Assembly (NCBI GenBank): GCA_963749115.1
Contig: CAVVLP010000009.1
Location: 14,740 to 78,739, forward strand
Direction: 5' to 3'
Length of the DNA stretch: 64,000 bases
Source of the DNA: SZUA-36 sp963749115
GTDB lineage: Bacteria; Pseudomonadota; Gammaproteobacteria; Xanthomonadales; SZUA-36
The number at the start of each line of letters is the position of its first letter. Position 1 is the stretch's first letter. Of this stretch, positions 8,636 through 16,998 are shown piece after piece. The notes below the pieces were generated by a model. That model saw only the letters and a list, made by a program, of their open reading frames with translations, made no database searches and was not told where the DNA came from. The position numbers and the translations under genes were made by a program.

Positions 8636-8694
8636 TCGGCACTATGCGAACGCATGGGTAAATGGTTTCTGATAGATGCACGTCGTTTGATACT
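8636..8694 (+). repeat. 59-nt direct repeat, unit B
   Basis: Second direct repeat, differing from unit A at roughly a dozen positions. Its hairpin is CTATGC-GAAC-GCATGG, in which the third pair has changed from G-C to A-T relative to unit A, a compensatory difference. Only two units exist, with an unlike 10-bp gap, so this is not a CRISPR. Confidence 0.6.
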
Positions 8695-8704
8695 AAGCTG
8701 GGGT

Positions 8705-8796
8705 GGGTATTAACTTTTCTGGACCTTGAGCGACATGGATGTCGCGACAGAGCTTACAGGGATGTACTTGCAGCGAGTCCAGGGAAGTTAATACCC
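8705..8796 (+). ncRNA. Cloverleaf GGA-hairpin repeat, copy 1
   Basis: A 20-bp outer stem (8705-8724 with 8777-8796) pairs fully if two G-U wobbles are allowed. It encloses hairpin 1, GCGACA-TGGA-TGTCGC, and hairpin 2, TACA-GGGA-TGTA. Both hairpins present GGA in the loop within an ACANGGATGT context, close to the known CsrA/RsmA selection consensus RUACARGGAUGU. They also recall the published two-hairpin TwoAYGGAY RNA motif. Family membership is not tested here. The G-U wobbles fall on this strand, which favours it as the transcribed one. Confidence 0.55.
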
Positions 8797-8880
8797 ATCA
8801 CAGCGCCCCCAACTTTGCAGATAAGTAATGGTAAACGCTGGAACCGGTCGAGAGGTTGGTTTGGGTCATGAAGCCGCCTT

Positions 8881-9438
8881 CTATTGGTCCTGGTTCAGCC
8901 ACGCCCTGACCTGCAGGCCGATTTTGGTTGAATAACCTACCGATCGGCTGGCGATTTTGCCGTCGCCATCAATCACGAAATAGGTTGGGAATCCGCGTAT
9001 TTGCCAGTCTTCAGAGGTTTGTGGTCCACCCAGCAATACCGGGAGATGGATTCCCGTTTCGTTGATGAATTCCCTCACGTCATCAAGGCTCTCATACTCA
9101 AGCGCAACCACCCTCGCCCAGGCCAGTTGTCCGCTGGATACCAGTTCGTCGAGGTTATCGATGCTCTTGCGACAGTAGAAGCACCAGGGGGCAAAAAAGT
9201 ACACGACACCCGTTTCTCCGGGAACCATCACGGTATCCGCACGCATGTCATCCAGCCAGGCGAGTTCCAGTGGCGGTGTATGCTCGTCATCGGGCAGGTT
9301 ACGGGTCTGCCACATACTGATTAGCACGAAGACCGTAATCATCAATGCGACATCAAAAGCCAGCGAGCCCCAGAAATTACCGCGTAGCGCTTTCCATGCG
9401 GTTCTAAGCCTGTTGATCACAAATCGTCCTCGCCCCAT
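8881..9438 (-). CDS. Membrane-anchored thioredoxin-like (TlpA-type) protein
   Basis: Probable inner-membrane-anchored periplasmic disulfide oxidoreductase of 185 residues. One transmembrane segment lies at about residues 25-43 (SLAFDVALMITVFVLISMW) after a basic N-terminus, giving an N-in topology. The thioredoxin fold carries the redox motif APWCFYCRKS (Cys86, Cys89). The cis-Pro segment is GFPTYFVIDGDG. CFYC differs from the CPxC of CcmG and from the CGPC of thioredoxin. It is not part of the ccm cluster 19 kb away. Substrate unknown. The next minus-strand gene upstream is the alkyltransferase-like protein, 42 bp away. Confidence 0.82.
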   Translation of the reverse strand: MGRGRFVINRLRTAWKALRGNFWGSLAFDVALMITVFVLISMWQTRNLPDDEHTPPLELAWLDDMRADTVMVPGETGVVYFFAPWCFYCRKSIDNLDELVSSGQLAWARVVALEYESLDDVREFINETGIHLPVLLGGPQTSEDWQIRGFPTYFVIDGDGKIASRSVGYSTKIGLQVRAWLNQDQ

Positions 9439-9480
9439 AGCAAGCGGTCTACTGCGCCACGGTAGCCAAATTGATCGAGG

Positions 9481-9792
9481 TTAACCTTGCCTTCTCAAGA
9501 ACACAACACCCTCTTCTTCGAGTTTGTTCTTTTGTTTGATCCAACCGCTGGAATCTTCGGGAAAGGAGATTTTCCCCTGCGAGTTGATCACCCTGTGCCA
9601 GGGCACGTTCAAGCCACGTGGCGCGCGCCTCAGGGCCTGGCTGACGCGACGTGCAGCCCTCGGCATACCTGACAGGCGGGCGACCTCTCCATAGGTCAGC
9701 ACGTGGCCTGATGGTATTTCCGACACCACCTTCCAGACACTTTGGTGCCAGTTTCCTTCATCTGTTTTTTTGACTTCGGTATTCGAATTCAC
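9481..9792 (-). CDS. Alkyltransferase-like protein (Atl/YbaZ family)
   Basis: Small DNA-lesion-binding protein of 103 residues, homologous to the C-terminal DNA-binding domain of O6-alkylguanine-DNA alkyltransferase. The DNA-binding helix-turn-helix is VLTYGEVARLSGMPRAARRV, with the Arg finger. The active-site motif PCHRV is PWHRVI here (Trp65 in place of the methyl-acceptor Cys), so it cannot accept alkyl groups. Such proteins bind O6-alkylguanine and hand it to nucleotide excision repair. Length and motif both fit the family well. It has its own start after an intergenic gap and is divergent from the flavin-binding gene. Confidence 0.92.
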   Translation of the reverse strand: MNSNTEVKKTDEGNWHQSVWKVVSEIPSGHVLTYGEVARLSGMPRAARRVSQALRRAPRGLNVPWHRVINSQGKISFPEDSSGWIKQKNKLEEEGVVFLRRQG

Positions 9793-9904
9793 GCGAGCAT
9801 CCCGTTAATAAAATAAAGTAAGCATTTAGTCACCATGATAATGACATCAAGTCGTACGACAAGGTAGCATGTTGCTTATCGTTGTCACATACCCAGAGAC
9901 ATTT

Positions 9905-10531
9905 ATGACCCAAAAAGTTGATACAAAATTCAAACGGGAAGCAAAACGCGGTAGCCATAATTTCAAATTGGCCTGTGAAATGCTTGATGCTGGCAAAATT
10001 TGCCATGTGGGCTTCACGCTGGATGAACAGCCTTACGTTGTACCAATGGCTTATGCCCGTATGGGTAAGCAATTACTGATTCACGGGTCGGTCGCAAGCC
10101 GTCTGATAACCAACCTGGCAGCCGGTTTGCGCTGTTGTGTAACCGTAACGCACTTCGACGGACTGGTTTATGCGCGATCTACATTTAACTCATCAATGAA
10201 TTATCGCTCGGTTATGGTATTTGGAACCGCGCAACCGATTGTCGATACGGATGAAAAGCGAAGGAGTATCCAGACCCTGGTTGATCACCTGATGCCCGGG
10301 CGCAGGGCGGATTTGAGAAAATCCACCATCAAGGAGCTCAATGCCACCAGTTTGCTGGCTCTTCCGATTGAAACCTTCAGTACCAAATGCCGAACAGGTC
10401 CACCCTCGGACAGTAAATCTGATCTGGATGCACGGGTGTGGGCTGGTGTCGTTCCATTAGCCCTGACCGCGGGCGAGCCGGTAGACTCACCGGATATATT
10501 ACCGGGCATCAACCGGCCGGATTATCTATAA
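9905..10531 (+). CDS. Pyridoxamine 5'-phosphate oxidase-like flavin-binding protein
   Basis: Split-barrel FMN-binding family protein of about 208 residues. Seen: MLDAGKICHVGFTLDEQPYV followed by VPMAYARMGKQLLIHGS, the typical opening strands of this group (often labelled nitroimidazole-resistance or pyridoxamine-oxidase related). FGTAQPIVDTDEKRR and VWAGVVPLAL come later. The open frame extends upstream to 9869, but MTQKVDTKFKREAKRGSH at 9905 looks like the natural N-terminus. The protein is probably cytosolic and binds FMN or heme; the substrate is unknown. It is monocistronic, followed by a 380-bp gap with repeats. Confidence 0.8.
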   Translation: MTQKVDTKFKREAKRGSHNFKLACEMLDAGKICHVGFTLDEQPYVVPMAYARMGKQLLIHGSVASRLITNLAAGLRCCVTVTHFDGLVYARSTFNSSMNYRSVMVFGTAQPIVDTDEKRRSIQTLVDHLMPGRRADLRKSTIKELNATSLLALPIETFSTKCRTGPPSDSKSDLDARVWAGVVPLALTAGEPVDSPDILPGINRPDYL

Positions 10532-10599
10532 ATCGAACACACTACTGTCCCGCTTAATTCAAGGCGCAGACAAGCTGTCTTAACAGTTTCCGGCTTCGC

Positions 10600-10690
10600 C
10601 TTCAGATGGGGACGCTGGGGAGTAAAGTGGCCAGGGCCATGTCGCGACCCGAGCCCACACGGACGTGCTCGTGGCGAGTCCTGAAGTAAG
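10600..10690 (+). repeat. Cloverleaf GGA-hairpin repeat, diverged copy 3
   Basis: Shares with copies 1 and 2 the ordered blocks ATGTCGCGAC, GAGC, ACACGGACGTG and GCGAGTCCTG. The second hairpin shows ACGGAC in the loop (CAC-ACGGAC-GTG). CTTCAG (10600-10605) and CTGAAG (10681-10686) can close an outer stem. The first hairpin is degenerate (TGGC-CAGG-GCCA). Confidence 0.45.
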
Positions 10691-10842
10691 GTACTGTGCG
10701 ACCTCGGCTCCCACGTAAATAGTAATTTTAAAGTCAAACAATCCCCACCACACAAAAATCCAGCGAAGGACCTTAACTTGGAGATGCAGGAATTTAGATT
10801 AAGTCAGACAGCAGTGAATCGCACTGCATAAATGAAGACATG

Positions 10843-10882
10843 TCATGACCCCGGGCCAGGAGATGCTGTCCCGGGGTCATGA
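10843..10882. repeat. Perfect 13-bp inverted repeat
   Basis: TCATGACCCCGGG (10843-10855) and CCCGGGGTCATGA (10870-10882) are exact inverted complements separated by 14 bp. It lies 30 bp past the stop of the minus-strand gene, so it could end its transcript. There is no T-run on either strand, so an operator or protein site is also possible. Confidence 0.6.
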
Positions 10883-10911
10883 GGTTAAGATTGATCAGTG
10901 TCCGTAATTAC

Positions 10912-11782
10912 TTAGTTCCCGGTCTGCTTTTCACTGAGAACTTCGTCACCTGAAGTCAGTACAACCTCGCCCTCGTCAAAGAGCTCGATTTTGCAATCAC
11001 GCGGCTCAAAATTCAGATGCAGCTTGTCGTCGGCTTCAGGACTGCGAAATTCCAGTTCACCCGGCATTTCGGATGCCACCACTACTCCGCAAACTTTCAG
11101 CGTGTAAGTGCGGTCCGGAAGATTTTCGACCTCAACCTTGAAATCAGTCCGGTCGGAACGTTCCCAGAACTTTGCCTTGCCACGGCCACGTGCACTATCG
11201 CTGACAGGATAAAGGCCAACTTCCATAGTCACTGGCTTACCATGTCTTGGCGTGTCATCTGAAATACCACCACTGCAACGTTGACGATAAATACTGCTGA
11301 TGCGTTTGATAGGAAATTCACCCATCTCAGCATCAACCGCTACGTCGCCTTCCACTGCATCGAATTCATAGTCAGCTTGCCCATGGTTGCAGTTTCTGAA
11401 TTCAAGATTCAAAGCACCAACCGGTACAACAGAATCATTACCTTCCAGGTTGGCAGCCATGAAACCAATATCGGACGCGGTATACAGTGTCATGTTAATG
11501 ACATTGCCAGTGACCGGTCCGACACCAAGAAACCATGCGCTGTTCAAGATCCGGCCCATAGGTAAACCAGTAGGCGATACCTACCTTTTGTTCTATCCCT
11601 TCTTCATCAAGCTGCTCACCAATCTGCAAAATAATGCCCTGGCTCTCTTGCTCTGGCTGATCCCAAATACCAGAAAAACTACTGGTAATCAGTGGGTTAC
11701 CTGCAAAAACTGATGTGCTGAGAAAAAGTGAAAAAATGAATGAATAACCGAAAAGCTTATTTATAGCGCGTGAAGAATTCAT
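10912..11782 (-). CDS. Secreted Trp-rich beta-domain protein of unknown function, one frame break
   Basis: Exported protein of about 290 residues built from two frames that join near 11550 (one extra base). The signal peptide spans about residues 1-27 (LFGYSFIFSLFLSTSVFAG). The first domain reads FSGIWDQPEQESQGIILQ, then VGIAYWFTYGP and AWFLGVGPVTGNVINMTLY. This pattern (GxW, a Gly turn, WxTYxxxG, then WFL/WYL) also occurs in the C-terminus of the subtilase at 20.8 kb and the N-terminus of the protein at 39.3 kb. The remainder holds scattered Cys residues and an acidic C-terminus. No catalytic motif was recognised, so I give no function. Confidence 0.65.
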
Positions 11783-11988
11783 GTGTTTCGCTCCCTTTTT
11801 AATAACAAACGATTCCTTTCGCCCCTAGACAACTGACTTCCGACAACGATTAAATCAGTAACAGATGCTCAGTTCAAGACAATGTGATCTTCTTTAATCA
11901 TTTCTTTAGATTAGGTGCAAGTTGGTCGACCACAACCGGATGTCCATAGAAAAAAACCTATCCTGAGCCCGCACTTTCGGGTCACTTA

Positions 11989-12768
11989 CTAGTCCTTTTT
12001 ACCGGCAGACCATTGTGATGCCGCCAATATACCCCGTAGTATGTTGATTTCATTCTGATCCGGCCGCGCACGATTGAATAATCGACGCATGCGCGCCATC
12101 AGGCGCTTGGGCTGTTCCGGGTTCATAAAACCGATATCCAGCAAGGTCTGCTCGAGATGAACGAAAAACATTTCCATCTGGCCGGCATCCACCGGTTCCC
12201 AATCCGATGGGGCCAGCACGGCGCCCGCACCACCAATCACCGCCATTCTTAACTCATACGCCATCAACTGAACAGCCTGCGAGAGATTCAGAGAACCAAA
12301 GTCGGGGTCGGTATCAACATGTACCAATTGGTGACAACGCTGTATTTCGTCATTGGTCAGACCGGCACGCTCCTGGCCAAACAAGATCGCTATATCCTGA
12401 CCATGGTTTTCTGCCAAAACGCTTTGCGCAGCCGAGCGCAAGTCCATTTGCGGCATGGGCAGGCTGCGTAAACGCGCGCTGGTACCCATCACCAGGCTGC
12501 AACCGTCCAGTGCAGATTCCAGCGAATCATGAACGACTGCCCGTTGCAGCAAATCATCGGCACCGGAGGCCATCGCTGTTGCTTCATGGCATGGAAAAGT
12601 CTTCGGATTCACCAGGTGCAGATTCGCCAGTCCCATGACTTTCATGGCCCTTGCGGTGGCACCAATGTTGCCGGGATGACTGGTATTGATCAATACTATG
12701 CGTATATGTGACAAACGTGCTGCCACCTGTGCTTCGCTTCTGGTATCCTGTGCCGCCTTCGAGTTCAT
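11989..12768 (-). CDS. trmJ: tRNA (cytidine/uridine-32-2'-O)-methyltransferase
   Basis: SPOUT-class SAM methyltransferase that 2'-O-methylates position 32 in the anticodon loop. It has 259 residues from the ATG at 12768. The frame is open further upstream to 12987, but that would run into suhB, and MNSKAAQ gives the usual N-terminus. Motifs: IVLINTSHPGNIGATARAMK (motif 1), ILFGQERAGLTNDEIQRC (knot motif 2), GSLNLSQAVQLMAYELR (motif 3), and a C-terminal LMARMRRLFNRA extension typical of TrmJ. It is divergent from suhB across only 30 bp, a common gammaproteobacterial pairing. Confidence 0.95.
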   Translation of the reverse strand: MNSKAAQDTRSEAQVAARLSHIRIVLINTSHPGNIGATARAMKVMGLANLHLVNPKTFPCHEATAMASGADDLLQRAVVHDSLESALDGCSLVMGTSARLRSLPMPQMDLRSAAQSVLAENHGQDIAILFGQERAGLTNDEIQRCHQLVHVDTDPDFGSLNLSQAVQLMAYELRMAVIGGAGAVLAPSDWEPVDAGQMEMFFVHLEQTLLDIGFMNPEQPKRLMARMRRLFNRARPDQNEINILRGILAASQWSAGKKD

Positions 12769-12798
12769 AGATTCATACTCAATTAAGGTTTTATAGCC

Positions 12799-13597
12799 AT
12801 GGCCCATCCAACAATCAACATCGCTATCAATGCAGCCCATATCGCCGGCGACCTGATGCGTCAGGAATTCCCCAAAGTGGCCAGCATTCCCGTGACCCAA
12901 AAGGCACGGCATGACTATGTTACTGAAATTGACAAGTCCAGCGAAGCGCAAATTGTACGTGAAATTAAGCGTTATCACCCGGATCATGCGTTCCTCGGAG
13001 AGGAAGGCGGTTCACAGGGTGAAAGTGACCATGTCTGGATTATTGATCCACTCGATGGAACCAGTAATTACCTGCATGGCATGCCGCATTTTGGTATCTC
13101 CATTGCCTTACAGGTCAAGGGTCGTACCGAACACGCGGTCGTTTACGATCCCATGCGCGATGAAATGTTCAGCGCCAGTCGTGGTGGCGGTGCACACATG
13201 AACAATACCCGTATCAGGGTATCAGCACGCATTGTCTCTGGATAGCGCCATCGCAGCCACCGCATTTCCATTCCGTCAGCGTGGCATGATGAGTGTCTAC
13301 ACCGGAATCTTCAGTGATGTGTTTAAAAAAATAGAAGACATTCGGCGAAATGGCGCCGCATCACTGGATCTCGCCTGGGTGGCCGCGGGACGGATGGATG
13401 CCTATTTTGAGATCGGTTTAAAACCCTGGGATGTCGCCGCCGGTGCATTACTGGTCAGGGAAGCCGGTGGTGTTGTCACCGATTTCGATGGCAATGATTC
13501 AGTGGAGACATCACACTCAATCCTCGCGGCACCTTACAAACTGATGACACCGTTGCGTAAAATTATCGAGCCACGCTGGGCCAAGGCAAAAAAATAG
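12799..13597 (+). CDS. suhB: Inositol-1-monophosphatase (SuhB), one frame break
   Basis: Mg-dependent inositol monophosphatase of about 265 residues; SuhB also joins rRNA transcription antitermination complexes in Enterobacteria. Seen in the first frame: FLGEEGG, then the metal-binding IIDPLDGTSNYLHGMPHFG. After the break near 13225 (one extra base): RRNGAASLDLAWVAAGRMDA, then the second metal motif KPWDVAAGALLVREAGG and a C-terminal basic tail. All active-site residues survive in order, so the break is probably a sequence error. It is transcribed divergently from trmJ and convergent with secF. Confidence 0.92.
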
Positions 13598-13621
13598 GAC
13601 TCGTACGCAACAGCATTCCTC

Positions 13622-13637
13622 CCCCGCTCTCGCGGGG
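13622..13637. terminator. GC-rich hairpin between suhB and secF
   Basis: CCCCGC-TCTC-GCGGGG forms a perfect 6-bp stem in the 88-bp gap between the convergent suhB and secF. It lacks a T-run on either strand, so it is a weak candidate for a shared terminator. Confidence 0.35.
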
Positions 13638-13685
13638 AAGACACTTCTAGAGGTTCATTTAATTCGCGGGTACCTGGGAATAAAA

Positions 13686-14625
13686 TTAGGGCCTGGCGTC
13701 GATCGTCGCGCCCTCTTTTTCCACTTCCATCAGGTCGTACTTGCTCACACCCAGCAACAGCAGGGCAGAACTCGCAACATAGATGGACGAGTAGGTACCC
13801 ACTACGACACCGACAATCAGCGTAAACGCAAAACCGTGAATGATCTCACCACCGAAATAGAACAAGGCAAAAAGAACCAGCAAGGTGGTGGTTGACGTCA
13901 TCAGGGTGCGTGAAAGCGTTTCATTGATTGAGGTGTTAACCACTTCAATCGGCTGACGTTTACGGTAACGCGGGAAGTTTTCGCGAATACGGTCAAACAA
14001 CACGATGGTGTCATTCAGCGAATAGCCCACTACCGCCAGGATGGCCGCAACGACAGTAAGATCGAACTCGATTTGCACCAGCGATATGATACCCATACTG
14101 ATGGTAATATCATGAAACAGGGCCGCCACAGCGCCTACTGAAAAGCGCCACTGGAAACGGAACATGACATACAAGAACACACCAACCATCGCATAGATAA
14201 CCGCCAGTATGCCCTGCTCTGCCAGTTCTTCACCCACTTGCGGTCCAACAAACTCGACGCGGCGCATTTCAATTTCACCTTCAACACCCTGGCTCAAAGC
14301 CGCCAGCACCCGGGTGGATAGTTCGGCGCTGCTTTCTTCCATTTCGGAGGGCGGGATACGCACAACGATATCGGTTGCGGCGCCAAAAGTCTGTACCACC
14401 GAGTCAAACCCCGCATTGGCCAGGTTTTCACGTACTTCATTGGTATCCGGTGCCGACGGGTAACCGACTTCAATCAGCGTACCACCGGTGAAATCCAGTC
14501 CGAAATTCAATCCGCGTCATTGTCAGCGAAGCAATTGAAACAACAATCAGGATGGCTGAGAAAACCAGCGCAATATTACGCCGGCTCATGAAATCGATAT
14601 TGGTTTTGCGATTCAGAAATTTCAT
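13686..14625 (-). CDS. secF: Protein translocase subunit SecF, one frame break
   Basis: Inner-membrane partner of SecD that uses the proton-motive force to complete Sec-dependent export. The ATG at 14625 opens MKFLNRKTNIDFMSRRNIAL and a first membrane helix. The frame breaks near 14512 (one extra base), then resumes LNFGLDFTGGTLIEVGY, the family signature. The periplasmic domain follows, then five helices with GYSLNDTIVLFDRIRENF and NETLSRTLMTSTTTLLVLF. Joined length is about 312 residues, normal for SecF. It lies 9 bp after secD in the secF-secD-yajC-tgt-queA block. A true null is implausible for a gene this central. Confidence 0.93.
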
Positions 14626-14634
14626 GCTAATACC

Positions 14635-16467
14635 TTAAATTGCCAACTTACGAACACGTTTCTTACCACCATAAATCAGATTTATGACGGCCCGTGTGCC
14701 CATAATTGCAGTAAACATTGAGGTAACGATACCCAGTGACAGGGTAACCGCAAAACCCTTGACCGGGCCCGTTCCAAACAGGAACAAAACAAATGCTGCG
14801 ATCAATGTCGTGATGTTGGCATCCGCGATGGTTGAAAATGCTTTTTCATAACCCGCCCGGATACTTGCCTGTGGTGTATTGCCATTGCGTATCTCTTCAC
14901 GAATACGCTCGAAAATCAACACGTTGGCATCAACCGCCATACCGATTGTTAATACGATACCCGCGATACCCGGCATGGTCAGGGTTGCGCCCAGCATCGA
15001 TAACAGGGACATCAGCAGAACAAGGTTTGCAAACAGTGCCAGGTTGGCGACCAATCCAAAAACCCTGTAATAAACGGCCATCAGGACCAATACCAGGCAA
15101 AAGCCGATGACGACGGCTTTGAAGCCCTTGGCAACGTTGTCTGCACCGAGGCTTGGGCCGACTGTGCGTTCCTCAACAATTTCCATCGGTGCCGCGAGTG
15201 CGCCAGCCCTGAGTAACAGGGATAACTGCGAAGCTTCCCGGATAGAACCCAGACCGGTGGTCTGGAAGCGTTTACCGAAAGGCTCACGTACTACGGCAAC
15301 ACTGATCACATCTTCAATCTTGCTGCCATTGGGTTTCTGTTCGATGTAAACAACCGCCATGCGGTTGCCCACGTTATCGCGTGTAAAGTCCAGCATACGT
15401 TTTGAACCCACACCATCCAGGGTCACGCTAACCGAAGGCTGCCCGCTTTGCTGGTCAAAGGATGCGGACGCACCGATCAACTGGTCACCGGAAACGATCA
15501 GGCGCTTTTTCAGCAGGATCGGATTGCCGTTATCATCGGTGTACAAACGGGACTCAGGTGGGACACGGCCGGTTTGTGAGGCGGTAAATGCATCATTGCT
15601 CTCATCAACGGCTCGATATTCCAGCGTGGCTGTTGCACCAATGATCTTCTTGGCTTCAACCGTATCCTGTACACCCGGCAACTGTACGACCACGCGGTCA
15701 GCACCCTGTTGTTGGATGACGGGCTCAGCCACACCCAGTTCGTTTACACGGTTACGCAGGGTGGTTATGTTCTGTTTAAGGGCGGTCTGCTGCAATTCCA
15801 GCAACTGCTTTTCCTGCACCGTGGCAGAAATACCAAAGGTTTCACCTGCCGGCAACTCGGTGATATTCAACCCCTGCAGGCTCTGATCCGTTCGCAGGAG
15901 ATTCAAGGTCCGGTCACGATCTTCAGCGGAGCGTAGCATCGCCAGCAGTCCGTTACCTTCATGGCGGACAGATACATAACGTATACCATTGTCACGCAGC
16001 ACTGAACGGATATCATCCACGTATCGATCCAGTTGCTGGCTTCGCGCTGTATCCATATCGACCTGCATCAGGAAGTGCACACCACCCTGTAAATCAAGAC
16101 CCAGCGTCATCGGCTTACCGCCGATCGCGCGCAGGCCATCAGGAGTGGCGTGGGCAAGATTGAGCGCAACCACATACGAATCACCCAATGCCTTGCGAAC
16201 CACATCGGCCGCTTTGATCTGATCTTCAGCGTTTTTGAACCGATACAACAGGCGATTACCCTGCTGTTCGCTACTATTGAAGCTGATTTGCTCAACCAGC
16301 AGTGCATCATCGATATTGGTGGTCAACTCTGCGGGCAGTTCAAAGCCACGTGCTGAAGTGATCTGCAAAGCAGGGTCTTCACCGTAAAAATTGGGCAATG
16401 CATAGACTATGCCCACTGTTACGACAATAAGTATCAGCAGGTACTTCCAGATGGAATACTGGTTCAT
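14635..16467 (-). CDS. secD: Protein translocase subunit SecD
   Basis: Large SecDF subunit with 610 residues and an intact frame. TM1 is near residues 8-25, followed by the P1 periplasmic domain containing LGLDLQGGVHFLMQVD. The C-terminal five-helix bundle includes GIAGIVLTIGMAVDANVLIF and the family signature near FERIREEIRNGNTPQASIRA. It ends with a basic tail (GGKKRVRKL). In the family, the Asp in the GMAVDAN helix takes part in proton transfer. It sits between yajC and secF in the conserved order, 37 bp after yajC. Confidence 0.97.
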   Translation of the reverse strand: MNQYSIWKYLLILIVVTVGIVYALPNFYGEDPALQITSARGFELPAELTTNIDDALLVEQISFNSSEQQGNRLLYRFKNAEDQIKAADVVRKALGDSYVVALNLAHATPDGLRAIGGKPMTLGLDLQGGVHFLMQVDMDTARSQQLDRYVDDIRSVLRDNGIRYVSVRHEGNGLLAMLRSAEDRDRTLNLLRTDQSLQGLNITELPAGETFGISATVQEKQLLELQQTALKQNITTLRNRVNELGVAEPVIQQQGADRVVVQLPGVQDTVEAKKIIGATATLEYRAVDESNDAFTASQTGRVPPESRLYTDDNGNPILLKKRLIVSGDQLIGASASFDQQSGQPSVSVTLDGVGSKRMLDFTRDNVGNRMAVVYIEQKPNGSKIEDVISVAVVREPFGKRFQTTGLGSIREASQLSLLLRAGALAAPMEIVEERTVGPSLGADNVAKGFKAVVIGFCLVLVLMAVYYRVFGLVANLALFANLVLLMSLLSMLGATLTMPGIAGIVLTIGMAVDANVLIFERIREEIRNGNTPQASIRAGYEKAFSTIADANITTLIAAFVLFLFGTGPVKGFAVTLSLGIVTSMFTAIMGTRAVINLIYGGKKRVRKLAI

Positions 16468-16504
16468 GAATCAGTCTCTAATTTTAAGTGGTAAACGCTA
16501 AATA

Positions 16505-16828
16505 TCAGGCGGACTTGATCGTGCCCTTCGGCATGACATTGGCGACAGCTTGACGTTGCAGCTTGATTTGTAGATTGTCGGCCAATTCCAGCGTAACAAA
16601 AGAATCCGATACGTCGGTGATTTTCCCTAACAAGCCACCATTGGTTATCACTTCATCACCCTTGCTCAGCTGTGAAACCAACTGCTTATGTTCCTTTGCG
16701 CGCTTCATCTGAGGCCGGATCAGCATAAAATAGAACACGGCAAAAATGACGATTAACGGAAGAAAACTCATCAGGCCACCCGGTGAAGCAGCGTCCTGGG
16801 CATATGCATTTGAAATAAAGAAGTCCAT
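16505..16828 (-). CDS. yajC: Sec translocon accessory protein YajC
   Basis: Single-span inner-membrane protein associated with SecDF. It has 107 residues from the ATG at 16828; a longer frame starts at 16864 but MDFFISNAYAQDAASPGG is the usual N-terminus. The transmembrane helix lies at about residues 20-40 (SFLPLIVIFAVFYFMLIRPQ), then the diagnostic KRAKEHKQLVSQLSKGDEV and TNGGLLGKI. The position between tgt and secD is the standard gammaproteobacterial order. Confidence 0.95.
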   Translation of the reverse strand: MDFFISNAYAQDAASPGGLMSFLPLIVIFAVFYFMLIRPQMKRAKEHKQLVSQLSKGDEVITNGGLLGKITDVSDSFVTLELADNLQIKLQRQAVANVMPKGTIKSA

Positions 16829-16998
16829 GTTTACTCTCTTTTTTATCCCTTGGGATTTTCCCAATATTATGAACAGATTTGGATTGTTACCAATCTAAGT
16901 GGGGCCCCTGTTTCAATTTTCAAACAGTCCGGCCAAAACCCAACGCGCAATTATAAGCCATGCGGAAGCATAAAACCGCCGTTTTTGTTGATATTCTT

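Larger units (their letters stand above)
8384..8880. other. Intergenic region carrying four structured repeats
   Basis: A 497-bp gap between fghA and the minus-strand thioredoxin-like gene. It holds two copies, in opposite orientation, of a cloverleaf-like element (8471-8559 and 8705-8796). Between them is a pair of 59-nt direct repeats (8567-8625 and 8636-8694). The open frame on the minus strand at 8409-8681 runs through these repeats and does not look like a protein. No tRNA or rRNA is present. Confidence 0.8.
10532..10911. other. Intergenic region with a diverged cloverleaf repeat and a perfect inverted repeat
   Basis: A 380-bp gap between the flavin-binding gene and the minus-strand secreted protein. 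It contains a third, diverged copy of the 8.5-kb cloverleaf element (10600-10690) and a perfect 13-bp inverted repeat (10843-10882). The minus-strand frame at 10522-10755 overlaps the repeat and has no recognisable protein features. Confidence 0.75.

Noticed and set aside
8409..8681. 90-residue open frame on the minus strand in the fghA downstream gap
   Set aside because: It lies almost wholly within the inverted and direct structured repeats and has no domain, start signal or codon pattern of a real gene.
8567..8694. Possible minimal CRISPR
   Set aside because: Only two units, diverged at about a dozen positions and separated by 10 bp; no cas genes are present.
10522..10755. 77-residue minus-strand frame
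   Set aside because: It overlaps the third cloverleaf repeat and has no ribosome site or domain.
15359..15886. 175-residue plus-strand frame
   Set aside because: It is antisense to the intact secD gene and has no recognisable protein features.
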